DNA of 60,000 nucleotides, taken from positions 5,904,001-5,964,000 of the forward strand of contig NC_045150.1 of NCBI RefSeq assembly GCF_008831285.2, written 5' to 3'. This document shows, piece after piece, positions 1 to 10,790 of this stretch; the first letter of the stretch is position 1; the number at the start of each line of letters is the position of its first letter. Both the position numbers and the translations under genes were made by a program. This stretch comes from Nymphaea colorata (taxonomy: Eukaryota > Streptophyta > Magnoliopsida > Nymphaeales > Nymphaeaceae). The notes under the pieces are model-generated. The model ran no database searches. It saw only the letters and a program-made list of their open reading frames with translations, and was not told where the DNA came from.

Positions 1-118
1 AAAATTCCTGTAATGGTAGTTGGTGAGTGGAAACCAGGTGCCTTTCACATCTCTGTTGTCCTTCCAAGAAAATCTGTTCAGATATTGCGACTGGGCCAGC
101 TACCATCATGGTCAGTAA

Positions 119-126
119 TATATAAA
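119..126 (+). promoter_or_regulatory. TATA box of the first PUP gene
   Basis: The string TATATAAAGG lies about 75 bases before the ATG at 197. That places a start of transcription near 150 and a short 5' leader. Position and sequence fit a plant TATA box, but no transcript was seen. Confidence 0.5.
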
Positions 127-196
127 GGCATATATCCCCAAGTACTGGATATCGCCAACAGTCGATCATTTCTTCTACAGCATAGCGGGATCGGCC

Positions 197-1727
197 ATGG
201 CCATGGCAGAGCAAGGAGTCGCAGAGATATCTCATACTGTTCTTCAATGTAAGCAATCAATGCAGTTTATTGATAAAACCTTTCGGTTAAATGTTTCCTT
301 CATGTTCCAGCCACAGCAACACCATAAAATGCTTGAAAGAGAAGCTGTCCCAATTTTTAGTTGCTTGATATATAGATGATTCAAATTCTAGTTAGAATAT
401 AATTTTTCACATGTCGATGCGAATGCTTGCTCCTCCCACAGGTTCCACATATTCATATACGTTCCATAAGCTGGATGCTGTTACTTTCGCAATTTAAACT
501 TTGCAAACAATACTCATTTTCTGCATGGCAGTGTACCACTTTCATGTCATGTGTGGGAATTAAATATGGCACATTTTCTTGACAGTGGAAGCGAACACAG
601 CCACGGCCACGGCCACCCCAAGTAGGAAGGAACAAGAAATGAAGCAAATGAAGGAGACCAATAAGAGCTTGAAGAAGGGCTCAGTTGCATCCAGAACTGG
701 CTTGGTTTACTGGGCTCTAGTCTTCGCCAACTACTTCTCTCTGTCAATAGGCCTCGTCTCCTCTAACATGTTGTCAAGGTTCTATTTCATGCATGGAGGA
801 AGCAGGAGATGGGTCACATCCCTTACCCAATCAGGAGGCTTCCCATTTCTCTTCATTCCTTTGGCTATTTCTTACTACATGAGCGCATCATCATCCTATA
901 AGCCATTCTCATGCTTCACACCAAGGGTGCTGCTTTGCGCCGTAGTCTTGGGGTTGCTTATAGGCTTTGACAACTTCATCTACTCTTGGGGAGTGTCCTT
1001 CCTCTCCGCTTCCATATCTTCCTTGCTTCTTTCCACTCAGTTGGCCTTCACTGCCGTGTTTTCCTGCCTGATCGTTAAGCAACCCATGAACTTCCCAACT
1101 CTGAATTGCATCATCCTGCTAACGACGAGCTCTGCACTTGTTGGATTCACCAGTAGCCACCAAAGGCCTCCCGGAGTCACCAACATTCAGTACGGCTTGG
1201 GTGTAATCTTAACAATTGCTGCCGCTGCTTTGTATGGCCTGTACTTGCCACTGTTGGAGCTTTTAAACGGCAGTATGATGAAGAAGAAGAAGTTGGTAAT
1301 CACGTTTAGGCTTGTTTTGGAGACGCAGATCGTGATCTTCGCTACTGCTTCTGTGTTTTCTTGCCTGGGCCTGGCCATCAATGGGGATTTTGGAAGGATC
1401 AGGGCAGAAGCGGAGGGATTTGACGTGGGAGAAGTGAAGTACGTTCTGTGCTTGGTGTTTGGAGCTATTTCATGGCAGATGGCCTTTGTGGGAACTGCTG
1501 GTTTGGTGTTTCTGACAAGCTCTTTGATGAGTGGCATATGCACGACTGCACTGATACCAGCAGGGGTTTTGTCCCCGTTGGTTTTCTTCCATGAAGGTTT
1601 CAGTGCAGGGAAGGGCTTTGCCATTGTTCTATCTATCTGGGCTTTCGCTTCTTATCTGTTTGGGGAGTACAAGCAAAGGAAAGCCGAGCCTAAGAACCAA
1701 GCGGAGTTGGGAAATCAGAAAAGTTGA
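197..1727 (+). CDS. Purine permease (PUP family), copy 1
   Basis: Plant PUPs are plasma-membrane proton-coupled carriers of purine bases and, in some members, cytokinins or alkaloids. They belong to the drug/metabolite transporter superfamily. Exons are 197-248 and 586-1727. The intron has GT at 249-250 and AG at 584-585 and splits a Leu codon, giving 397 residues, a usual PUP length. After a hydrophilic N-terminus come about ten hydrophobic segments, with family landmarks near residue 50 (YWALVFANYFSLSIG), then MLSRFYFMHGGSRRW, TLTQSGGFPFLFIPL-like text, and a late PAGVLSPLVFFHEGFSAGKG stretch. The tail is polar and Lys/Asn-rich. The start was chosen because the exon encodes MAMAEQGVAEISHTVLQ and the inverted partner has an equivalent short exon. 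An in-frame second ATG lies two codons on. The substrate cannot be read from sequence. Confidence 0.93.
249..585 (+). other. Intron 1 of PUP copy 1
   Basis: 337 bases, AT-rich, GTAAGC donor and TTGACAG acceptor. It shares the first bases and the acceptor with the intron of the inverted copy, but the middle is not obviously alignable. Confidence 0.85.
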
Positions 1728-3139
1728 AGTCTGATGAGTCTTGGGGTGCTAGATGTTCTTAGAGATTTCATCTTCACAGTTTACCTTGTAAGCTTAAGAA
1801 AAGAAGGTTCAATTAGCAGCATACTATTAGTATTTGTATAGAACGATTGTAATCATCATATGATTCCATGAAGTTCTTCAGTTCCCGATCAAAGGCTTTG
1901 AGAAGAGAGATCAGCACGGAGATTTTTAATGACATTCCATTACGTGCCACCATGATTTTATCAGGGGTATTCTGGTCATTGAAGATGGTGATTCATAATT
2001 TTTTATGCATGACAGGGTGCATATAACCAGGTTCGACATAAAAAGTATGTGAGCAACAAATACTAAAAGAGAAAATAGAACATAATATTTGATAGAAAAG
2101 TATGTAAAGAAAGGAAGGCCTCTACCAATGCTTCGTGTGCCAGATTTCATGAGAATGGCTTGGGACATTGATTTTAACGAGATTAAATGATGGGAATTAA
2201 GTTGATTTAATATTATGCTAATATTTTGATATATTTGATTGTTATATATATATAAATGCCCCAAACAAATTAAAGAGATCGAGTATTGAATGCCCCCACC
2301 AAAAAAAATATTCTTGCTCTTCTACTGATTCAATGAAAGAAACAAATGAGTTTCCTTAAATGAGGTTTTTATTTGTTCTTAGGGGCATCTCAGTTTCTTA
2401 AAAATACAATTAGGTTTCAATTTTTTTAAAGTTAATTTCCATTGTTTAATCTTTTTAAGAACAACGGCCAATGCAATTTCCATCATATCTGACATGTTAA
2501 GATATAATATTTACATGTTTTTAGTAAGGTACTTATATTTGCATGTGTGTGTTTGGGGGTGGGTGCATGGGACGCATTGCTTCATTTTGGAGAATTTTCA
2601 GTGGTGCACCAAATACATGCATTTTAAAATTGTTCTTATTTTCACGCATCTGCGTACAAAATAGTGGCAGCTAAATAATGGAAGAAATTGAAACCTGTTA
2701 CCTCATCAAATAAATAGATCTTTTATTTTCCTATATAGAGATTAGGTGGATCTACATGTTTGTATAACTTCAAGTACATTTTTTGGAAGATGAACATTCT
2801 TGGTTGAAACTACAAATTTTCCATTAGACTGAGCCTGCCAACATGCATTTCCTTCTTTCTTTGAGCATAATTTCAAAGAAATTATACATGCTGGCACAAA
2901 ATAGCAGAGAACCTTAACGGAGTCGTTTGGTGGCAAGAACATCACTCAGTAAGTGTTTCACGAATTTGCTCTACAAATTACAGTAAATTTATAAAATACT
3001 AATTGTAGTATTTCATGAATATGCTCACTAAAGGGCACTAGTGGAAATGAGGGTCCGTAATTGAGGAGGACTAGCAAGGTCGGCAAGCTCTACGTACGTA
3101 GCTGGCCAGCTGGGGCCAAAGGTCAGGATCCACCTACCA

Positions 3140-3370
3140 AGCTAAGCTGGTTAGATGTATCCTAAAATTGTGCACCACCCTGAGTAATGACCAGAATACC
3201 CTGGTCATACTATAAAGATTAAAAAGTTAGTGAAAAAATTAAAAGTCCAAAAAGGTTTTCTTCTTAAGCAATTTCTAAAATACCCCGACTCTCCCACCCT
3301 CTTTAAGGGGCGGTGACCATGATATTGTTTTTGACAAATGCACAATGTTCTCCAATACAAATGCAAAAAC
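3140..3370 (+). repeat. TGTGCAC-ended AT-rich repeat, copy a
   Basis: Begins around GGTTAGATGTATCC, then TTGTGCACCACCCTGAGTAATGAC, then a stretch of A-rich AAAAGTTAGTGAAAAAATTAA, then TACCCCGACT. The same order is found near 10305-10790 on + and on - near 4430-4560. Probably a MITE-like family. Ends were set by eye. Confidence 0.5.
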
Positions 3371-4295
3371 TTGTGAGTTCAGAGTATTCAACGTTTTCTA
3401 TATATTCTCTTGCATAAATTGATCAAGTTCATCACGGAGCTATGGATAAGTAGACTGGTTCATGTCCATCCCTTTCTTTCTCTCTCTCTGGATCTGAGTT
3501 CATGCAACAAATATGCACCTTTCAAAAAAGAGAAAGGCTTGGAGGTATTTTACACTTTTCAGTCTTTTTATTTTTATATAATCTTCTTTTTGTGGTTTTC
3601 AAAACTTTTTTTTTTCACTTTATGAAACGTATTTTGGTTAATTACACAGTGATGTGCATGTAACCAGCTTCACTTCAAAGTCATGCTCTCCATTTCAGGT
3701 TTTCCAAATTCCACCAACCGTTGGACCCAATTAAGTCTGACTTCCCCGTTGAATTTTAAATACTTTTCAGAAAACTTTCTACGGCGAGTCCGATCTGACG
3801 CAGGAACAGATAGGAGTTCACGTACAATCCTTTGCATAACTAGGACTCTGCTATAAGACAAAAAGAAAGTTTTCAGTTATTTTGAATCTTCAATAATATT
3901 CTCAAGGCAATGGCAAATCGGGCCTTCTTAATTTAGGGCCTTATTTAATTTCTTTTAGTATTTGTTTAGGGGAGGCTACTTGAGCATAAAAAAAAAAACT
4001 ATGTGCTTTCAATGTTCTGGCTTGCTTCGATGTTTAGGTTCATGTTTAATTTGATTTTTGTGTTTGTAAAAACTTACTTTAAAAGGTTTTTTTGGTGCCG
4101 AAGGCGACATTATTTATATGCTATGTGCTTTTGAGAAATCATGCCGATCTTTTAGTTCATTTCCAAAAATGAATCTCAAGTCAAAGTCTTGCTGTCAAAC
4201 TTTGTAAAAAAAAACCTTCAAAACCAACAACTTTCCTCATGTAGATTGCAATGCAACTTGACATGAAAGATAAGATCCCAATTGAAAATACTTGC

Positions 4296-4560
4296 ATACA
4301 TGCACCTAGGGTATAATCCCTTGGTTGTAAATGGATAGAGATGAGATTGAGTTGTGTGTACACCCCTGTGCACATATAAGTATGCACCAAAGGAAAAAAA
4401 AAGGGGGGGGGGGGTTGAGGTAGTTTCAAAAATTTTTAGAAAGTAATACACATTTTAGACTTTTTTTTACCTTTTCAAAATCCCTTTTTTGCCATTTTAA
4501 AAAGTTTAATTTTTTATAGACAGGGGTACTTTAGTCATTGTGCATCCTTGTGCATAACTA
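4296..4560 (-). repeat. TGTGCAC-ended AT-rich repeat, copy b
   Basis: Carries GTGTGTACACCCCTGTGCA at one end and GTGCATCCTTGTGCATAACT at the other. The interior read on the - strand repeats the A-rich AAACTTTTTAAAATGG block and the TACCCCTGTC block of the family. A 12-base G run sits inside. Confidence 0.45.
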
Positions 4561-5038
4561 CTGCTGAAAAGGAGTACAAGAAACAATCACCTTTATAGTT
4601 TTGGGTACGGTAAAGCCCCTTGCTTGGTTGAATGTCAAAGCCCCCACCTAATACCTTGTCAAAGAGTACAAGACATACTTTTTGTGTTTTGGGTGACCCA
4701 ACTTTTGTAACATGTGGATACTCAAAAGATTCAAAACAAATATTGGCCTCTACCAGCCCCCATCTTGTTTGTTGTGCCAACCCCTCTGGTACACTTTCAC
4801 CTGTTAAACTAGTCATATTTCATCCTCTGTTGATAGTGGTTGTAACATGTAATACTTTGTTCAAAAGTGATTTAATTGAGCAAGTCTACGTTACTGTTCA
4901 TCGAGTCTTTTGATAAAAAAAGGGAGAATTTGGCGTGTAATTGTCCTTAGCAATAATATTCTAGAGTTTAAGTATATTTTGAAGTTCATATTGGTTAATC
5001 TTTTTCAGATACTCGAAGGTTAATGGTAGATTATTACA

Positions 5039-5039
5039 G

Positions 5040-5066
<27 letters not shown>
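5039..5066. repeat. (CT)n microsatellite
   Basis: A pure run of CT dinucleotides of about 26 bases. Confidence 0.9.
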
Positions 5067-5071
<5 letters not shown>

Positions 5072-5264
5072 AAGGTATTTGGGAAGAACTTCATTGAATC
5101 AAATATCATTATGACCATAATAAACTTACAAAATGAATGTGGATATGGTAGTACATATTTAATTGCACTTTTCTTATTAAGCTAGCCTTAGCCTACAAGG
5201 TAAACTGTAAAAATGAAATGTCTAAGAAAGTCTAGAAACCTAGGACTCATGAGAGTCTCGAACT

Positions 5265-7235
5265 TCAGTTTTTCTGATTTGGCAACTCCTCCCGGTTCTT
5301 AGGGTTGTCTTTCTTTTGCTTGTACTCCCCAAACAGGTAAGAAGCGAAAGCCCAGATAGATAGAACAATGGCAAAGCCCTTCCCTGCACTGAAACCTTCA
5401 TGGAAGAAAACCAACGGGGACAAAACCCCTGCTGGTATCAGTGCAGTCGTGCATATGCCACTCATCAAAGAGCTTGTCAGAAACACCAAACCGGCAGTTC
5501 CCACAAAGGCCATCTGCCATGAAATAGCTCCAAACACCAAGCACAGAACGTACTTCACCTCTCCCACGTCAAATCCCTCCGCTTCTGCCTTGATCCTTCC
5601 AAAATCCCCATTGATGGCCAGGCCCAGGCAAGAAAACACAGAAGCAGTAGCGAAGATCACGATCTGCGTCTCCAAAACAAGCCTAAACGTGATTACCAAC
5701 TTCTTCTTCTTCATCATACTGCCGTTTAAAAGCTCCAACAGTGGCAAGTACAGGCCATACAAAGCAGCGGCAGCAATTGTTAAGATTACACCCAAGCCGT
5801 ACTGAATGTTGGTGACGCCGGGAGGCCTTTGGTGGCTACTGGTGAATCCAACAAGTGCAGAGCTCGTCGTTAGCAGGATGATGCAATTCAGAGTTGGGAA
5901 GTTCATGGGTTGCTTAACTATCAGGCAGGAAAACACGGCAGTGAAGGCCAACTGAGTGGAAAGAAGCAAGGAAGATATGGAAGCGGAGAGGAAGGATACT
6001 CCCCAAGAGTAGATGAAGTTGTCAAAGCCTATAAGCAACCCCAAGACTACGGCGCAAAGCAGCACCCTTGGTGTGAAGCATGAGAATGGCTTATAGGATG
6101 ATGATGGGCTCATGTAGTAAGAAATAGCCAAAGGAATGAAGAGAAATGGGAAGCCTCCTGATTGGGTAAGGGATGTGACCCATCTCCTGCTTCCTCCATG
6201 CATGAAATAGAACCTTGACAACATGTTAGAGGAGACGAGGCCTATTGACAGAGAGAAGTAGTTGGCGAAGACTAGAGCCCAGTAAACCAAGCCAGTTCTG
6301 GATGCAACTGAGCCCTTCTTCAAGCTCTTATTGGTCTCCTTCATTTGCTTCATTTCTTGTTCCTTCCTACTTGGGGTGGCCGTGGCCGTGGCTGTGTTGG
6401 TTTCCACTGTCAAGGCGAACGAACAACCATGTCAATACGCCAATGTTTTCTGCTACGTAATTATCAAGTAAGAGAAGAGTCATGATGTGCACAACCACCA
6501 GTATGCTATAGCAGCAAATTTTGCATGCTTCACAAATTCATGCCAGAATTTGGAATACTTTTAACAAGCCAACTAATTTCATGAGAAAGAAAATACGAGT
6601 ACTCTTCCCCTGTGTTTTTTATTTCACTGACTACAAAAAATGGCAGAAAGGTTTCCTGTTTCTGTACAAGTTCTTTCATTTAAATGAAAACGGCAAGAAT
6701 ATTTCAGAATATCCGATACTCAATTAGTTGCCTATGCATGGCATCACAAATTCACCACTCCAATGAAATGTCCAGATTGCAAGTCAAACTCATGCACCTA
6801 AGAGGAGGACATCCGCTACAACTCCGAGCCTTCCATCTGTTAGGAACAAGGCTCCCCCTCTCTCTCTCTCTTTGGAAAATAAGAGAAGAAACCAAAGAAG
6901 AGAAAGAAGAAGAAGGCATAAACATTTTATGTGGTTCAAAGGCAAGGTCCTCCTACGTCCACAGCCTTATTGAGTTTTTTCACTTTCACAAAAGAATCAA
7001 ACAATACAAGTAGTCTCCCCCTCTTAAACAAGAAGATTAAGGCCAGGTGAACTCGAAAAACACAAAATTATACTATAGCCAAGATCATCACATAGTTTTG
7101 GAAATATTTGCCACAACTTATGAAACGGATCGACCATGCATGCATGAAAGAACTCTACAACGAAAGGGTTTGCAGGATTGATGGCTTACGTTGGATGACG
7201 GTGTGGGAGATCTCTGAAACCCTTTGCTCAGCCAT
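5265..7235 (-). CDS. Purine permease (PUP family), copy 2
   Basis: Inverted partner of the first PUP gene, with the same role as a membrane carrier of purine-type substrates. On the - strand exon 1 is 7235-7190 (MAEQRVSEISHTVIQ plus one base) and exon 2 is 6406-5265. Donor GTAAGC and acceptor TTGACAG are retained, and the product is 395 residues. Exon 2 is nearly identical to copy 1. The amino-acid changes I see are Ala to Thr near its start, Ala to Pro in S(A/P)SSSYKP, Arg to Lys in GRI(R/K)AEAEG, and a cluster in the last 16 residues. Exon 1 is clearly more diverged. The intron is 783 bases against 337 in copy 1 and holds a transposon-like insert. The open frame suggests it is functional. 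Confidence 0.92.
6407..7189 (-). other. Intron 1 of PUP copy 2, enlarged
   Basis: 783 bases. It includes a block at about 6855-7025 with the transposon-like words ATGTGGTTC...CCTACGTCCAC and a purine-rich run. That block is missing from the intron of copy 1, so the size difference looks like an insertion. Confidence 0.75.
6855..7025. mobile_element. Transposon fragment inside PUP intron
   Basis: Contains TTTATGTGGTTCAAAGGCAA followed by CCTCCTACGTCCACAGCC. This wording is common in plant LTR-type repeats. A related block with ACGTGGTTTGG and CCTACATCTACTGG lies at 43795-43830. No ends or coding capacity are visible. Confidence 0.45.
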
Positions 7236-7303
7236 GATAATCTACAATTTAGAGAAGAAGCTTAGAAAGTAATTGGTGCAGCCCAATGAGGTGGTGCAAT
7301 GCC

Positions 7304-7313
7304 ATTATATAAT
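7304..7313 (-). promoter_or_regulatory. Possible TATA box of PUP copy 2
   Basis: The palindrome ATTATATAAT lies about 70 bases upstream of the ATG of the - strand PUP gene, close to the spacing of the TATA box before copy 1. Confidence 0.4.
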
Positions 7314-7319
7314 AGTGAG

Positions 7320-9104
7320 CAAGTGCTACTGCGGGTCCACCTCACTCTGAAAATTAACGCACACATAGGAAAGATGATGAAAGAAAAGCAGGAAGGAGGA
7401 GGAATCGAGCATTAATGACTTCAACAAGTCCTTTTGAGGGAACCGCATGAGGAGTTTGCCATCTTGGACCAAAAGGAGGAGCACAGGGGTTTGTCGACTC
7501 TCCCCACCATACGCATAGAAAAGATGCAACAATTCCACAGGGTGAGATCATGACGGTGGTTGAAGCTTGACCACGAAACGAGCCATCGCCTTTCCTTCCT
7601 GTGGTCGAAAGGGTATATTCAGGTCTTTGTCGTACCCTTTGGACCTACCATGCTGCAAAAGACAAGGGTAATGTATAAATTGGCAGTCACATTGTAGACT
7701 AGGCATTGCAACCATGCCTAGTCCGGCACCCAGCCAGATACGGGTCCGGTCCAACCCGCAAAATTGACCCTTGGGCCGGCCTGAAAAAGTGAAAAGCTTA
7801 CCACCGGTTACACCACCGGCCAGGATTCTACTACCTTGCCGGCCCACCACCATTAGCGTCAGCATGGAAGAGCTGCGCTGCTGGGCTCCCCAATAAAGCC
7901 AACTTAGTTATATGCATAGCTCTGTGCATAAATATTTTTGTGGAGGGCTTTTATGCATGTCAAGTACCTTCGAAAATGAATCAGAGAGTCAATATAAGTG
8001 GGTCATTTTCTTAAAGGCTATGCACAGATTACGAAACCGGAAGAACATGATGGCTGTCAGGGAAACAATGGGAGAGGGTGAGATAGGTCACATGAGAGAG
8101 AGAGAGAGAGATAGGCTCTTTATCTGTAGATTGGATGACTTAGGTCTGATATTTCTTGATGTCCATTAAATCTAAAGTCATATATATATACAGGGTTATT
8201 GGGGTTGTGTATTTTTTTTAAGTTTTATTATAATTGACGGTTCAATTATGCCATATTCCAATGACTTTTTGAAAGTCCTACTTCCCGAATGAACTCAGAA
8301 GATTCAAATTTGTTCATCTGAAGAAAAAACTGGCACCAGGAGTGGAGGCAGGTGGAGGCATATGTGAGTAATTGCCTACATAGGTCCACATAAAGTGTTT
8401 ATTTTTATATGAAAACTTGATGACAGTTTTTCTTATTTACGTATAGGTGCTCTCAAAAATTAAAATTATATAATCAATGTCCCTCAGCGAAAATTTTCTG
8501 GCTTGGTACGTACCTGACATGAATCTCAAACTCCTTTAATTATGTTACTTTGTGTTGTTTTTTTTTTTCCAAAACTTTTCAGTTCCCTTTGTTTGTCAAG
8601 GATTAAATCGCATCATGACTATACATAAGGACTGTTAGCATACATAGATATTTATCTTATATAAGCAAGATATTTATCTTAAACAGTTTGGAAATAAAAC
8701 ACTCATGCTTTTTCAAACATTTCATGGTCAACTTTTAAAAGTCTTTCTAATTAACTTATGTACAAAATAACAAACAAGACATAAAGCATAAGTTTATTCA
8801 TTTAATTTACTTCAAAACTACGTCAAAGTTTCCTAATTTCTCAGCTTCTAATTTTACAGGAATTTTTCAACTTCCTACTTACTGAATCATCAATTAAGCA
8901 TCTTTTGCTGCCAGACCATTTAGGCATGAGAGTTAAGTTAGTCCAAATAACAATGAAAACGCTCAGCAGAACAAACTCATCTCTATTTTCTCTTAGACAT
9001 TTGAAAGGTGACAGGCTTCCTTTAGATCAGGAACATGGGGTTGGTGAGCATTTGGTAGCAACTATTCTTAGCATTTCATTTATTTTATTCACCAAGGTGG
9101 TCAT
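7320..9104. other. Intergenic, no gene seen
   Basis: Open frames on both strands here are short and have no recognisable motifs. A GA microsatellite is at 8094-8111. A GC-richer patch at 7705-7850 has CCGGCCC-type words resembling the GGCCC-ended family. The remainder is AT-rich. Confidence 0.6.
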
Positions 9105-9291
9105 GGACTCCGGGGCTAAGGTAGGGCCTGCATGGGCCATGGTTCACCTCTTTTTTTTTTAATTACATGTAAAATTTAAAAAAAAATTACTTGTTTTATA
9201 TAAAAATTTTAAAAATTGATATTTCTGGCTTAATCAAAATTTAAAAACTTTAATTCGGTCTCCCTTATGAAAAATTTCTGGCTCTATCCTG
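9105..9291 (+). mobile_element. Degenerate hAT-like MITE
   Basis: Aligns along its length with the element at 21429-21620: GGGCCTGCATGGGCC, then CACTTGTTTTATATAA-like text, then AACTTTAATTCGGTCTCC and a terminal AAATTTCTGGCTCTATCC. The terminal repeats are eroded. Confidence 0.55.
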
Positions 9292-9499
9292 CTTTGAGGT
9301 CTTGTAGAGTAGTACAGTAGAGATCTTGTCATTCCTCATAGGGCAATTTCAAACCCATTTTCAAGAATTCACACTTTTGGTATTCAAAATAAATGTGTAC
9401 ACATGTTGTTTTGCTTAATTACTGTTTTGTTGATGGAAATGGATAACATTGAATATGCATTAGTTTTTAGATCACATCTACGGATGTTTGCTATTTGCT

Positions 9500-9945
9500 A
9501 GCAGAGTTCAAAGCGAGAGCTCGGCTCGAACTCAGTTCAAGTCCCATATGCCACAACTCAAGCTCAGCTCAAGCTTAAGAAACTAGAACTTGGCTCGGTA
9601 AGCTCAAGCTGAAGTTTGGCTGGAGCTTAGCCGAGCCATTTATTGGAAAAATGGTTTTAAAGTGAAGCAGAAGCTTAGATTTGAACCCTGAACGTCAAAC
9701 TTAGGTACCAACCACAAAGAAAGACACCAGTCTACTCTGTGATTACAATGTGAAGCAGGTATTATATATTTTTTTTTCTCGAAAGCTTAATCGAGTTCAA
9801 CCAAGCCGTGCCTGCCTGGCTCGAGCTCAACTTGTTAAATAAAGTAAGTTCATTTTCAACTTTAACTTGACTCTTTATTAAAGCGGCCGAGCTTAACCAA
9901 GTGTTCGAGTTTGAGTAGAATCTGAGTTGGCTCGACTGGTTGTAC
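9500..9945. repeat. GAGCTCGA-rich element, copy 1
   Basis: Dense in CTCGGCTCGAACTC and AAGCTCAGCTC words at both ends, with an AT-rich middle that may be a further insertion (9650-9775). Similar blocks are at 25812, 36083 and 49047. Confidence 0.55.
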
Positions 9946-10304
9946 ATCCTATCTATTCACATCCTGAATTCCTGATCCTTTAAATTTAATATTTAAATCA
10001 GTATTTTAGAATTCTTAATGTGATAACAAGTAAGCAAATAGGAGTTCAAAAATCGGTTAACAATACACATCTTAAGAAAACTTATTTTCATTGTATATGT
10101 TGTCCTGTTACTCACAAAATTTTTTCCAAAAAAGTAATGAACCTAAAAGTTGGGACTTTTGAGAAGTTAGAAACAAACAAACAATGCTCTCTGATCATCA
10201 TAGGCACACCTATAGTTCAAGTGTCCAAACAACATACTGTGCCCACAAATTCTAAAACTTCACAATGACCTTTCCTCAATTTCTAAGCCCACTTCCATGA
10301 TGGC

Positions 10305-10790
10305 CAAGCTAGTTATATGCATCCTCTGGTGCACATAAAACTTGTACACCACTAGACCTGGGCATCAGGCTTGCCTGGCCCGACAGGTTGGTCTGATGCC
10401 CGAAACCTGAGACCGGGCATGAGTTTTGAAATAAAAAATTTTGAATATAAAATACATTTTTAATAATAATATATATATATATATATATTATTAAATAAAA
10501 ATAATAAAAAAAATAATCGGGCTTACGAGCCCCATCAGGTCGACTCAGGCTGGTTTTTTTGGTACTTAGGCCCATTGCTCAGGCCTATACACGGCCCAGG
10601 GTAATGACTAGGATAACCTTGTTTATAAAAATAAAAATTTTGTTTAAGAACAAAAGAGGTAATGAAAAAGTTAAAAGTTCAAAATGGACATTTCTTTTTT
10701 GAAAAATACCTAGAATTAATACCCTGACTTCTAACTTCTTTTTTTGCGGGAGCATATACAGTGTGTGCACCCACCTTTACATACAACTCA
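10305..10790 (+). repeat. TGTGCAC-ended AT-rich repeat split by a second element
   Basis: The left part (GTTATATGCATCCTCTGGTG and TGTACACCAC) and the right part (AGGGTAATGACTAGG, then A-rich text, then ATACCCTGAC and GTGTGTGCACCC) join to give the same order as the uninterrupted copy at 3140-3370. The GGCCC-ended element lies exactly between them. Confidence 0.55.
10353..10608. mobile_element. GGCCC-ended element with AT core, nested
   Basis: Starts near TAGACCTGGGCATCAGGC and ends near ACGGCCCAGGG, with an (AT)n and TAATAA-rich core. The layout resembles 40120-40392. It interrupts a TGTGCAC-ended repeat, so it is the younger of the two insertions. Confidence 0.5.

Larger units (their letters stand above)
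1728..5190. other. Spacer between the convergent PUP genes
   Basis: No convincing gene. The first 75 bases are 3' UTR, still recognisably similar to the 3' flank of the other PUP gene (blocks around TTCTTAGAGATTTCATC and CAGTTTACCTTGTA at 1757-1792, matched inverted at 5195-5230). The rest is AT-rich, with TGTGCAC-ended repeats near 3140-3370 and 4296-4560, a run of G at 4403-4414 and a CT microsatellite at 5039-5066. Confidence 0.7.

Noticed and set aside
1187-1624. Open frame of 145 codons antisense to each PUP exon 2
   Set aside because: It is a mirror of the conserved PUP coding frame, present in both copies only because exon 2 is nearly identical. It has no motif of its own.
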